Of a stretch of DNA of 39,510 nucleotides, positions 1 to 10,137 are shown one piece after another. Origin of the DNA: Podochytrium sp. JEL0797 (taxonomy: Eukaryota > Chytridiomycota > Chytridiomycetes > Chytridiales > Chytriomycetaceae); the NCBI GenBank assembly GCA_027596195.1, contig JADGJG010000126.1, forward strand, positions 1 through 39,510, read 5' to 3'. Both the position numbers and the translations under genes were made by a program. The number at the start of each line of letters is the position of its first letter. Position 1 is the stretch's first letter. Below the pieces are notes generated by a model, which made no database searches, was not told the origin of the DNA, and saw nothing but the letters and a program-made list of their open reading frames with translations.

Positions 1-683
1 ACCACACTGGCCCCGCCTTCTTGCAAATCGACCCATACAGGTATTCGAACCACATGTTGGACAGTGGTCCACTCTGCTCTTGCGCGCCTCACCACTCTTC
101 TTGGTGGATGGCAATGATGGTGTGACAGGGATGGCTGGATTGGCACACGATTTCTTATTGGCATGAGGGGCAGCTTTTTGAAAGCGTTAAACGATATTTA
201 CCTCCTGGCGTGTACCCGGTGCTTGCCCAGGACATTTTGAGTCTACAACTGACCCGCCGTACCTCCCATACACCATCTGGGGACACTAACCTACACCGTC
301 ATTCCCGTTCCATTGTCGGGTATAACTTCCATCCATGTTACGCGATCACTCCGGAGAAATCCCAAGGAATGACGCGTCAAAATGACAAACCTGGACAAGT
401 ATCCAATCCACAAGTCTTGCAAGATGGGCGCTTTCAAACCTTTTGGAAGATATATCAGACGGAGCAACTGAACCTGCACGACTCGACCCCACTGACGGCT
501 GAGTGGGCATAGAAGAGCTACTGCTTGCCGGATCGTAGGCTGATCAACCGGGCTCTGAAAGAAACGGCGAAGATTCGACAGGAGAAGAGCCCACTGCGAC
601 TGGAGATGTTGGAAACTTGTCCTCATCATCCAATTCAGAAATCACACTGCCGTCAAGTTGGCCCAAGGGAACTGCGACACTGA
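1..683. other. Intergenic region with a possible helicase relic
   Basis: No complete gene is visible. On the plus strand, an open stretch at about 210-512 includes CYAITPEKSQGMT (near 340-380). This resembles the conserved YAIT-x-HKSQGMT segment near the C-terminus of Pif1/RecD-type helicases found in some eukaryotic mobile elements. Stops interrupt the frame upstream and no Walker motifs are present, so at most it is a short decayed fragment. Its place just beyond the 3' end of the integrase-exonuclease gene fits a mobile-element neighbourhood. The resemblance covers only about a dozen residues and may be chance. Confidence 0.2.
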
Positions 684-3600
684 TTAGTGCAAGAAAATGG
701 AGTTGCTATCGACTGGGGGGATTTGTGATTCCTTGAAAGCGGCAAGTGCGGCACGAGTGGACCGTAAACATTCGCTCTTCTCCAGCATTTTCAGATACCT
801 CTGGGAAATAGAGTCATGATATGAGCAGCAGGAGAAGTTCAGAATAGAACCAACCTTAAACATGCTGTCCAAATGGTAATCCATCTTCTTGAAAACCCGT
901 CTTTCAACACTCGGAATCACTCCATGCTTTCCCTTCAAAGTCCCCACATTCCAATCTGCAGCCATTCCCTTGGAATCAAACTTTGACGCTGATGAAATTC
1001 TACCACCATCTCCACCCAAATATCTGAACGCAGTTTCGTGGAAAAGGTCTATCTCGTTGCGAGTGTGGATCGGCAAGAAGGGAACATTTTGTCTTGTTTG
1101 ACGCGCCAAAAACGCGTAGCGCCTCGGATAACTCTTGACTAGCTCTTCAGACACCAAATCCTGCTCATCAAATGGACGAGTCGGAACGAACCCAAACTCT
1201 AGAGTTCCCTGCAGCTCAATCGCGCGTGTCGGCCACCAAGGCATCAACTTTTCCCCAGCCAAAGAGGTCCACGTCTCTTGAATGCGGTCTATGTAGTAAT
1301 GATCGCAGTGTCCAACGGATGGGAAGCCAGGCCGATTCCGTTCGCTGGCGGCAATGTTGGTCCAGTGTCGAATGATTGTCAAACCGCATGCCGCCAGCTC
1401 AGGGGAAGCACACCAACTGTCAAACAGCATCTCGAGCTTCTGGTGATATGATTCCAAGCGGTTGGTTCCCCTGATGCAGCGATACACAGTGAGACCCTCG
1501 CGATCCTTTCTCACAGGATAATACATGCTCATGCCGGGAGGGTCTGACAAGCACCCTTTCTCGGCGTGTTTCAGCAAGCTCTTGAACTCGGCGCGTGCTT
1601 TTTCCGAGAGCAGGGGTTCACCCGCACTGTTGTTGTACTTGGACTTCGAGAACTCAAGCAAGACAGCTTTCATTCGGCAGACAAGCTCGTCTGGACACGG
1701 AATGAGTCGCCGGATGCGACTGCGAACCCAATCCACCTTCTCGGCAAGCAGCTGCTCCAGCGTGGGACCCCGTTGTTCACAAACAGCTTTCACTTCTTTC
1801 ACATCCTCGGCGTTCTCCACGTATATTGCGTCACGTAGGGCACAAACGAAAGCGTAGCGGTAGACATGAGAGAAAGGAACATGCTCAGTGATGCGAACCA
1901 TTCCGTGAAAACCGTCCAAGAGAATCCGAGCATGTAGAGAGCCCTCTGGAAGAGAAGAAACCGGACTAGGTGTACTAGAGAGACCAGCATCCGCCATCTC
2001 TTGATCAGCACTTGCAATGGAGTGTGCGACTGCGCGACAAGGAGCAGGGTCATCCGAAAAGTAGTCTGCAGGGCACAAGTCCTCCAGTGCCATCCCAAAG
2101 AATCCCACAGATGATCCCTTCACCAGCTCCAAGTACACCAACAAGCTTGCCCAAGCATCCCTTGCAGCATAAGTTACTTGCGACTTCGTGAGAGGCTTCG
2201 ACCATTCAGAATTTCTGTCTGTCCCCATTTTCGGACAAGAAAACTGAAGCACCAAGCGACAGAGATAATCCAACCCTTTCCTCGCATCTGACACGGCTGC
2301 CTTCTCCTTGGCCAACCGACTCAAAGCAACCGACCGCTGAACAGGAATCACAACACCCCAATCATCCTTCAAGTGGTTCACTTCGTTGTGGATGTAACTG
2401 CCAGCGACTTTCACGCGCGGATGCTCCAGGAGACGCTTCAGAACGGGTGGAAACTCACGGAGCTCAGAACCAAGCTGAATGACGAAGAGATAATCTGAAT
2501 AATACGCGTTAAAATGGGAGGCAAGAATCATGAGGAGAAACGCACCACCAGTTGGAATCTTGGCTGCAACCTGAACCACATTCAGCTTCCCTCTCTTGGG
2601 ATATTCCCATTCGGAATCTAGACCGAGAACCAACTCCGGCTCGGAAGAATGATCAAGATGGTCCATAATAGGGCGCAAAATCGCGACCAATGCAGCTGAA
2701 TCGTTGGTGGTTTTGACAGAAGTCGCGCAGGGCTCCGGAATCGGAAGAGGAAGGAGGGTCATCATACCACGATTCAGTTTGTAGACGTCGTCGTAAACAG
2801 ATGCATCTTGACAGCATCGGTCGGAATACCGAAGCTTCACGGATGGGGTTCCCAATGATTCGCGGGTTCGAACATCTTGCATAAATGATTCCCGCAGCTC
2901 ATCCATGGTCGAAGTCTGAGTAACCTGCTGTAGGGTGATTTCGGAATACTCGTTGAAGTCGGTATAGACACCTTCGGCAATGCGTACCCCATCAAAAGTC
3001 GCGATATGTTTGGTAATCTTAAAGGAGTGATCCCCAGCATTAACTTGGCCAGCTCGACGGTGCACTTCCGCATCACAGTAGGGTTGCAGCTGTCTGACAT
3101 ACTGGATCAGAACGCGTGAGAGAAACTGGGCTATTATTTGAAATGGCGCATGAGATAGAGGAAGAGAGTTGAAAAAGATCATACCGCATGGATATTTGCC
3201 AGCATATTCCTCCGATTTGAAATTGGGAAACTTTTTCAACTCGGGGAACGGTTGAGGGATGAGGAATGGCTTCATGAGAGTGGGCTGATATCCGGGGACT
3301 TTGGCTCCTTCTGCTTCGGCCCGCTGCCCCTGCACAATGGTCTCGACGGTGTTGAGATACTCGAGACACTTTTCCGTGTGAGTTCGAGTGTAGTTCTCGC
3401 GAAGAATGTGGTGAACTTTTGTGGGGCCCATGCCATGAGCCATTGCTGACCGCAGGGCGAACAAGGGCAAACGTACTCCCGAGCGATGTGTCAAAAGGAA
3501 AGGAAAGGTGTGTTGGATTTTGAAGGGCAGTTTATTGAAGATTCTTGGGTCTGAGCATAAGAAGCGATGTCTCTCGGGACCGTCACACCGATATCTGAAT

Positions 3601-4661
3601 TCAAAAGGTCAGAGTCGAGGCAGGAAATAAAAAGGCAGAAATACACACCCACGCGCGAAGAACACAAAGTAAGAGTCCAAATCGTAGATGAGGCGAGGCG
3701 CGTCAGCCCAGCCTTTTGGTTTGACGCCTGCATTCCCGCATTCCGGACACGTCAAACAGAAACCCGGGAACGACTCGTGAAGTGCCATCACCACAATATC
3801 CGGCGCTGTTGAATGCAATGGATCCGGTTCGAGGCCCTTAGAGACATCCTTCTCAATCTCGCAAGACGCAGACGGCGCCTCGATCCGAACATGGCGCTCT
3901 CGAATCGCTTTCCACCTGGGTGAGGTCCCACGGCCCAACTTGTCAGCCTTGCGCAGCTCGTTCGTGACTCGACTCACGTACATAGAGGCTGGCCCAATGT
4001 AGCGGTTGGTTGGCCGTTGCCGAGCTCCCCCACTCCTCTCTCGACCCACACCCCCCTCCTCATCCGTTTCTGAATCGTTGCACAGATTTGGATCGCCATC
4101 CATCTCGTCAGGATCGATTCCGTCGTCAAAATCGCCCTCGCCGTCGCCATTGCCCTCCATTGGCAGAGGGCAGTTGTTGAAATCAACTGTGGAAACCACT
4201 TCATCTGCAATCGCGGCACTGGCTCCAAGACGCGTCAACTCTGCGCGCATAAGGCTTGCCAAACTCGAGTTGGAAGAGCCGGAAGATGGAGGTGGTGGTG
4301 TCACCAGACTAGCGTCAGTGCGGGAATCAGAAGTGGGGGCGGAAACAGGTTTCGCCCGTTTTGCGCTCGACTCGGCAACTGGCAATGAATCCTCCACTTC
4401 AGCAGAATGCTGTGAATCCTTCAAAAGATGGTTGGCAGCTGATTTTAGAGGGCCAGCAGTCGGTTTTGGCTGATTCGCGGTTTTGAAGGCAGCGCTTTTC
4501 CTGTTGCCGCCACGGCCATCCCTCCCCAGCGGATTGGCAGGTGCGGAAGGCTTTTCCTTTGCAGGACGGCCACGCTTCTTGGATAATGGAGGCGGTACAG
4601 GCGGGGCAGAGGGAACGGGTTGGCCGCGGACAAAGAAATGATGCAGGTTGCTTTGTTGCAT
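684..4661 (-). CDS. DUF6729-like zinc-ribbon / integrase-like / DEDDy 3'-5' exonuclease fusion protein
   Basis: Multi-domain protein of roughly 1,200 residues. Order: proline-rich N-terminus; AT-hook-like KKRGRPAKEK; acidic linker; zinc ribbon starting CPECG (near 3700) and closing after an intron with YRC; a region with GDHSFKITKH and YSDRCCQD that resembles the RNase-H-fold core of transposase/integrase-like proteins; then a WRN-type exonuclease with LGLDSEWE (D-x-E), HLKDDW and YAARDA (DEDDy set complete); then a long helical C-terminus with GTNRLESYHQ. Introns: 3648-3595 (54 nt) restores DPRIFNKLPF after the ribbon, and two likely in-frame introns lie at 3184-3131 and 2545-2495. The start is uncertain. 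The frame is open to 4811 but has no ATG before 4661, so an upstream exon is possible (acceptor near 4802). I recall this architecture as a multicopy fungal family of unknown role. Nuclear nucleic-acid processing or a domesticated transposon is inference. Confidence 0.75.
3595..3648 (-). other. 54-nt intron splitting the zinc ribbon
   Basis: The donor GTGTGT follows the codons for FFARG and the acceptor TTCAG precedes the codons for YRC. Removing the 54 nt joins the two long open frames in phase 2 and rebuilds the zinc-ribbon region followed by the DPRI segment expected for the family. Without splicing the upstream frame stops almost at once, so this intron supports one gene rather than two. 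Confidence 0.8.
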
Positions 4662-5538
4662 TTGTGTCGACGAAAAGATCTGATGGTTCACCGGAGGAAT
4701 AATCAATGGTGGTGGTAGATTCGTTGGCAATCTTCGTGTTCGAGGCAGTAATGGTGCCGGCAGTGGAGGAGGTGGAATAGGAGGCGGTGGTGGTGGTGGT
4801 GTCACTGCCAAAAATGGGACTCAAAATGAAGTTCAAAATGGGGTTCTATTTTCGGTCCGGGCATGAGTGAGGAGCCGATTTTTTTGTTGTTTGAGTGGAG
4901 CGATTCCCCCTTCACCCAGATCCTTACCAAGCGAGACAGCAGAGAAGAGGCCCTATCTATATGCAATTTCAAAATCACTGCACGTACTCTCTGACAACTT
5001 TTTTGCTCGCCTGGATGGGGCAGGGGAGTTTCGTCGACCCCCCAGCCGCCTTCGCTACAGCGCGAATATTCTTGGTTTTTTCACTTCCTGAGAATTTGAG
5101 AATAGAGAAGACTGATTAGCGACTCGAGCGAGGGAAAGAGCGTCTCGCAAGTGTTCTGTCGCTTAGATAGGGCTGTTAGTGGGAGAGCCATTGTGTTGGG
5201 CAAACCGATTGGCATCTGTGCGAAGCGAGAACCGAGTAGCGAGAGGGGAGGGGCAGTAGAGCGAAGTCGAGGAGGAACTTACTTTTCAATTCCGTGCTGT
5301 AGCCCGGCAGTGCCTTCAAAGGGTTAATAAACTTTCTTTCGATATTAGCAATATGGAGCTGTTGGTTCGAGAAGTCTCAAGGAAGTAAATCATCATTTCA
5401 AGGGGCGGGGGGGGCGGGGGTTCGACTTGGTGCTGGACGTGTCTGGCAGCTTGATTTGCGCACCAAAAGGCCGTGCTTATTTTTCCTTCTTTCCCCCTAT
5501 TGAGGGAGGGGAAAAACATCAGAAAAATATCGGCAAAT
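4662..5538. promoter_or_regulatory. Divergent intergenic region between the exonuclease fusion gene and GPI1
   Basis: This region separates two divergently transcribed genes, so it should hold both promoters. The first 150 bases (to 4811) are open in the frame of the minus-strand gene and encode a proline-rich stretch over a GGT-type microsatellite near 4763-4802. They may be N-terminal coding sequence if an upstream exon supplies the start. A G-rich tract at 5402-5420 (runs of 4, 8 and 5 G separated by single C) could form a G-quadruplex about 120 bp before the GPI1 start codon. I see no other gene. Confidence 0.5.
5402..5420 (+). promoter_or_regulatory. G-rich tract, potential G-quadruplex
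   Basis: Three uninterrupted G runs separated by single cytosines lie upstream of the GPI1 start codon. The longest run can be split to supply the four G-tracts needed for a quadruplex. Any regulatory role is inference. Confidence 0.35.
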
Positions 5539-8377
5539 ATGCGCACAAACCCAAAGTTACGGGTTTTTCTCCCATCTCACCACAACTACGGGCGCCACAG
5601 CCATGGAATCTTGTTTGGCTGGCACTTTACTTCGACGAATGGGGCCGCCGTGTTTGTCGTTGCTGCGATGCTGTCTGAGGTGTTCACCTTCACACGTTCA
5701 CCTCCAATCCGCTTCTCATCTCCACGATTCAATCGATCCACACACAGGGCTCGCGTATCCCTTCCTGTCGCGGCGTCAGTGTGATTGGATCCGTTAACCT
5801 TGGAAATGCTCCTGTCGACGGGCCCCATATTATCCTCGCCTGCGATCTCTCCTACGAGCCCCGGTTGATCTCGTGCTCGATTCCTCTGTCTGTCGTCGAA
5901 TTCTACTTCTATATTCAACCGCGGTCTGTTGCGCTACAATACATGTCGCTGGATCCGCTCATCCTGGACCTTTCGGTCGCGAAATCCATTACGTACGGCG
6001 CTGTGGTTCCCGGATCGTCAAAAAAGCACGCACGAGGCGCCGAACAGGCAACTATTGAAAGGAATCTGTTGACGCACTTGTTTCCGAATGCGGGAAAGGC
6101 TGGTCCCATACGGAGACCCAGTTTCTCGTTCGACGCCAATTATATCCACCACCACCACGGATCCATGAAGACATCGACAGATTTGAGTCTCGTTTTAGAC
6201 AAGGTGGATGCCTATTTTGATTTTGGAGCCTGGCTCAGCGAGATCGCGTTTCCCCTCACAACGATTTCGTTCCGTCTGCGGCATGTTCCTTGGCTCTCCT
6301 TATTTGGTCTAACCGATATTCAATTCTTATCAGATTAACCAATGTTATGCCGTTGAATCCAAAATTCGGAACCCATCACGCCAGAAGCTCGTTGAGTCCC
6401 TGTACAAAATCGCGCTCTCGTTCTGGGACACAGTCTACCCCATCTTGAGGGTTCCCGTTGCTGTTCCCGTCGTGGGGGCTTTGTTTTTGTCGAGATTGGG
6501 TGTGGAAGTCGGGCTGTGGGCCGTGAATCGGGAGCTGCTGGGCGGCGTGGGAGTGAAGGATTTTTCGACTTTCGGTGAGCAGAGCTCTTGCAGCGTCGAA
6601 TTGGCCTTGTCTAATGATCTTTATTCTCTTTCCAGGATACCAAATCAACTTGCGATTACAACAGGCCAGCTTCTGGCCCTGGCAATATGCCGAATGGCGA
6701 GCGAGCGCTCAAAAGCTATCCCCTTTATGTCAGGCGCAATATATTGGGTGCGTACATGCGTGTTTTTATGATGAGGAATGAGCGATCGTGATCGCAAAAT
6801 CGCAACAAGCACTGAGAATTCTCTATTCCTGGCCCAAACACAGGTTCTACAATACGGTATGGCTGATTGTGAATGATATCATCTTGGGAATCACATTGGG
6901 ATCCTTCCTGATGGTCAACTCGGAGATTTTGGCCGCACAATTTTTGAGCATTTTGGACGTAAGCGCCATCTCTGATTTCCTCGTAATTCCCGGGAAGTGA
7001 TTCTAACTAAGAAAGCAGTACTTAACGCTCAACGGAATCACAATCGTGATTGATTGGTTGATGGGATGGCCGCCTCCCGCAGGATTGAAACTCAACAGCG
7101 AGTTGAACGGGTTCCTTGGACAATTATTCCTTTGGATCATGACCCTGTGGAAAGGTGAGAAACACAGATGAACGCGCATCTATCGAATGCACTCAACCGT
7201 TGTATCGCCAGACTTTGTGATTCCGCTCCGAACAAACCTTCCGTCAATATTCTACTGCATCGGATTGTCTGGAACGCTTGGAGCAACATTTGTGATTAGC
7301 CTCATTTCAGATCTTGTGGCTGTGTTTACGGTGCACCTCTATTTGTTTTATATCGTTGCAGCCAAGATTTATAGCTGGCAAGTGGATGCCATTTTGTCGC
7401 TGTTGACCATTTTCAGAGGTACACGACTTGCTTCGGGGCGGGAATAGTGACTAACGCGTGTGGTTTGTTCCTCCACAGGAAAAAAGCTGAACATTCTGAG
7501 AAACCGAGTCGACAACGCCGAGTTTGATTTGGATCAATTGCTCGTGGGGACTGTGTTGTTCACGCTGTTGATTTTTCTATTTCCAACGGTGGCTGTGTAC
7601 TACCTCTTGTTCTCTCTTGTGAGTTTTTTTGTGTTTTTAGTTGTGGTGGTGGGGGATTGCTGAAATGTGAGGTCCGAAACAGACCCGAGTTGGAGTGATT
7701 GCGATCGAAGGCGCTTTCGAGATTCTGTTGGCGTTTTTGAATCATTTCCCCTTGTTTGCCATCATGCTGCGGTGCAAAGAGCCGAGTCGATTGCCAGGTG
7801 GGGTGCTTGTCGATTTCTTGTTTACCATGGTGACTCATCAACTCAAACAACAGCTGGCGTCAAGTTTCAACTGATGAAAGCAGACTCCCTTACAAACGCC
7901 ATGGCTGGTCAAGTATCGGATGCTGATTCTGCTGGTGGTGCTGTCTTGACAACGTATTTCCGAATTGAGGTGCGTGTGTGGCGATTCCCGTTCGCGTGAA
8001 CTCCGCTCAATCCTTCCATATCTCATTCGTAGAACGTTCCGATTGGAGCAAAAACAATATTCCATCAGTACATTTATATTGTAGATCGGTAAGTTGAGGT
8101 CGCGTGTCTTGCGTGCGTTCCTGAAACGAACTAACCAACTCTTCTCCTCCAAATAGACTGGTCACATATTATCTCACCTCTGCCATGACAAAGTCGTTTT
8201 TCAGTGGGAGGACGATCGCGAGGGTTCCAAGACTGCAGGTGCGTTTCAGCCGGGGGTGGCGGAATTTGTGAGCTACCTAATTTTTTGTTTGTTTAGTACC
8301 CTACGCTCCCTGAACGCGATTTCAAGCAGTTTCCGAATGCGGGAGAATTGTGGAGCCCATTTTCGCAATTGGTGTAA
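5539..8377 (+). CDS. GPI1: Gpi1/PIG-Q subunit of GPI-GlcNAc transferase
   Basis: Subunit of the ER membrane complex that moves GlcNAc from UDP-GlcNAc to phosphatidylinositol, the first step of GPI-anchor synthesis. Thirteen exons splice to 692 residues: 5539-5679, 5748-6284, 6334-6574, 6636-6747, 6844-6958, 7019-7154, 7212-7418, 7479-7618, 7683-7797, 7854-7969, 8033-8088, 8157-8238, 8297-8377. All junction phases agree. Family signatures are strong: a membrane segment [17 protein letters not shown], then WLMGW...[14 protein letters not shown], several hydrophobic helices, and [11 protein letters not shown]...YDLDQLL-type sequence (here [20 protein letters not shown]). The C-terminus [15 protein letters not shown] is typical. 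Exon 1 begins with KLRVFLPS and GILFGWHF, like other Gpi1 N-termini, which supports the ATG at 5539. Stop TAA is followed by an AATAAA-like signal (8376-8381). Many introns carry CTAAC branch sites. Confidence 0.93.
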
Positions 8378-8548
8378 TAAAATCAAAACAGTCCTAAAAT
8401 CGCGATTGGCAATACGAGGGCTTTATTTGATTCGTCCTCAGATGACGGGCTGACTTTAGACCCAAATATAAGCCATACTGCATTGTTGGCTGGGGGCCTG
8501 ATGGGGAAAGTGTCGCCCATTTCTTCGACGATTTTCACTCACTCGAAA

Positions 8549-10085
8549 ATGTATGTTTTTGCGGAGTTCCCGTTGCGACGTCGCTCGCCCTCTCTAGCCA
8601 CAACTAACCAACCATTTCCCATACTCTCCTCCTCATTCATACAGGGCTGTCGGTAAAAACAAGTAAGTTCGGATCAGGCTTGTTTTTTGACGAGATGCCA
8701 TCTCTAACGACTCTCTCCCTCCCATCAACAGGCGTTTGTCAAAGGGAAAGAAGGGTCTCAAGAAGAAGGTGTAAGTACTGATTCCTGTACTTGAGAGCAT
8801 GTCGGATGGTGCATAGGATGGCTCGATGCGGTGGGGATGGACTGATGGAACGGGCTGAGACGGCCGAGTGGGTGTCTGAACTTGAACCACGGGCCGACTC
8901 CACCACCATCGCCCGAAATGGAACCACTGCGAATCGATATCATTAGACTGCGGATTGAGGCCTTCGAATGCGGAAACGACGAATATTCTGGGACTCATTG
9001 AGACAAAGTGTTGCGGCGAAGCAGGCATACCGTCAGAGGCCACGATTTGATGCCTTCTGGGCTCTCATACACTCTCTCTTCATGGACGGCTCGGACGAAT
9101 GCTGATTCTATCTCTTTCTTGCAGCGTTGACCCCTTCACCCGTAAGGACTGGTACGACATCAAGGCGCCGTCCTTCTTTGACACCCGTACCGTCGGAAAG
9201 ACTCTCGTCAACCGCACTCAGGGATTGAGTGAGTACAGCCTCTTCCTCGAATACAACCCAAACCACCCTCGGATTTGATCGAATGAATGCGCTGCCAAAG
9301 TTGGCTGATTGGTCGAATTTTTGGGACTGAGATGGCCGAGGAGGATGCGGTGTTTGATCCCGGAGGATATCGTGTTCAGATAATGCGAGAACCATTGCAA
9401 ATCGGGGACTTTCTCCTCCTGCGAGATTCTTTGAAAACGCGCGATTTAAACCCTTTCCCTTTTTTCAGAGAACGCCAACGACTTCCTCCGCAACCGTGTC
9501 CTCGAAGTCAACCTTGCGGACCTCTCCAAGAACCAGGAAGACGGTTTCCGCAAGGTCAAACTCCAGATCCAGGAGATCCAGGGAAAGAACTGCTTGACCA
9601 ACTTCTACGGAATGGACTTCACTTCCGACAAGCTCCGCTCGATGGTCAAGAAGTGGCAATCGCTCATTGAGGCCCACATTGACGTCAAGACCACCGACGG
9701 ATACCTTGTGCGCCTCTTCACGATTGCCTTCACCAAGCGCAGACAAAACCAGGTCAAGAAGACCACTTACGCCACCTCTGCTCAGATCCGTGCCATCCGC
9801 AAGAAGATGTTTGAGATCATGACGCGTGAGGTGTCTACGTGCGACTTGAAGGAGCTCGTTCAAAAGTTGATGCCCGAGGTGATTGGAAAGGCGATTGAGA
9901 AGGCCACGCAGGGAATTTACCCGCTCCAGAACGTGTACGTGCGCAAGGTTAAGATCTTGAAGGCACCCAAGTTTGACCTTGGAAAATTGTTGGAGCTCCA
10001 CGGAGACTCTGGCTCTGCTGAGTCTGGAAAGACTGTCCCTGGATCCAAGGACTTCAAGGAGCCAGCGATTCTCGACTCTGTCTAA
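8549..10085 (+). CDS. RPS1: 40S ribosomal protein eS1 (S3a/S1)
   Basis: Structural protein of the small ribosomal subunit. Exons 8549-8550, 8645-8662, 8732-8770, 9125-9228 and 9469-10085 give 259 residues, the normal family length. The protein begins [20 protein letters not shown], continues [15 protein letters not shown] and ends EPAILDSV. The start codon is split: only AT lies in exon 1 and the G comes from exon 2 after a 94-nt intron. Two introns are long for this locus, 8771-9124 (354 nt) and 9229-9468 (240 nt). An intron-encoded snoRNA is a reasonable idea for the larger one, but I found no convincing C/D or H/ACA boxes. The gene ends 52 bp from the convergent RPEL gene. Codon use is strongly C-biased at third positions, as expected for high expression. 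Confidence 0.96.
8551..8644 (+). other. Intron inside the eS1 start codon (AT|G)
   Basis: Donor GTATGT follows AT directly, and the acceptor TACAG precedes G-GCT-GTC-GGT. CTAAC occurs in CAACTAACCAACC before the acceptor. Splicing creates the ATG, so an unspliced transcript has no eS1 start codon here. Confidence 0.85.
8689..8704 (+). repeat. 16-mer with internal palindrome, shared with the eS8 5' region
   Basis: GACGAGATGCCATCTC lies in eS1 intron 2 (8663-8731). It contains the 13-nt palindrome GAGATGCCATCTC. The identical 16-mer is at 15608-15623, in the 5' region of eS8. Confidence 0.7.
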
Positions 10086-10137
10086 AAGCATCGTAATAAA
10101 ATTGTTTTTTATGCAGAATTTTTGAAGGAGAAAAAAG

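Noticed and set aside
36..56. tRNA T-loop-like sequence (GGTATTCGAACC and its complement)
   Set aside because: The flanking bases do not form a 5-bp T-stem on either strand and no anticodon arm or A/B boxes fit.
4399..4836. 145-codon Ser/Thr-rich frame on the minus strand
   Set aside because: It has no ATG start and overlaps the N-terminal part of the exonuclease fusion gene, whose AT-hook and zinc-ribbon frame is better supported.
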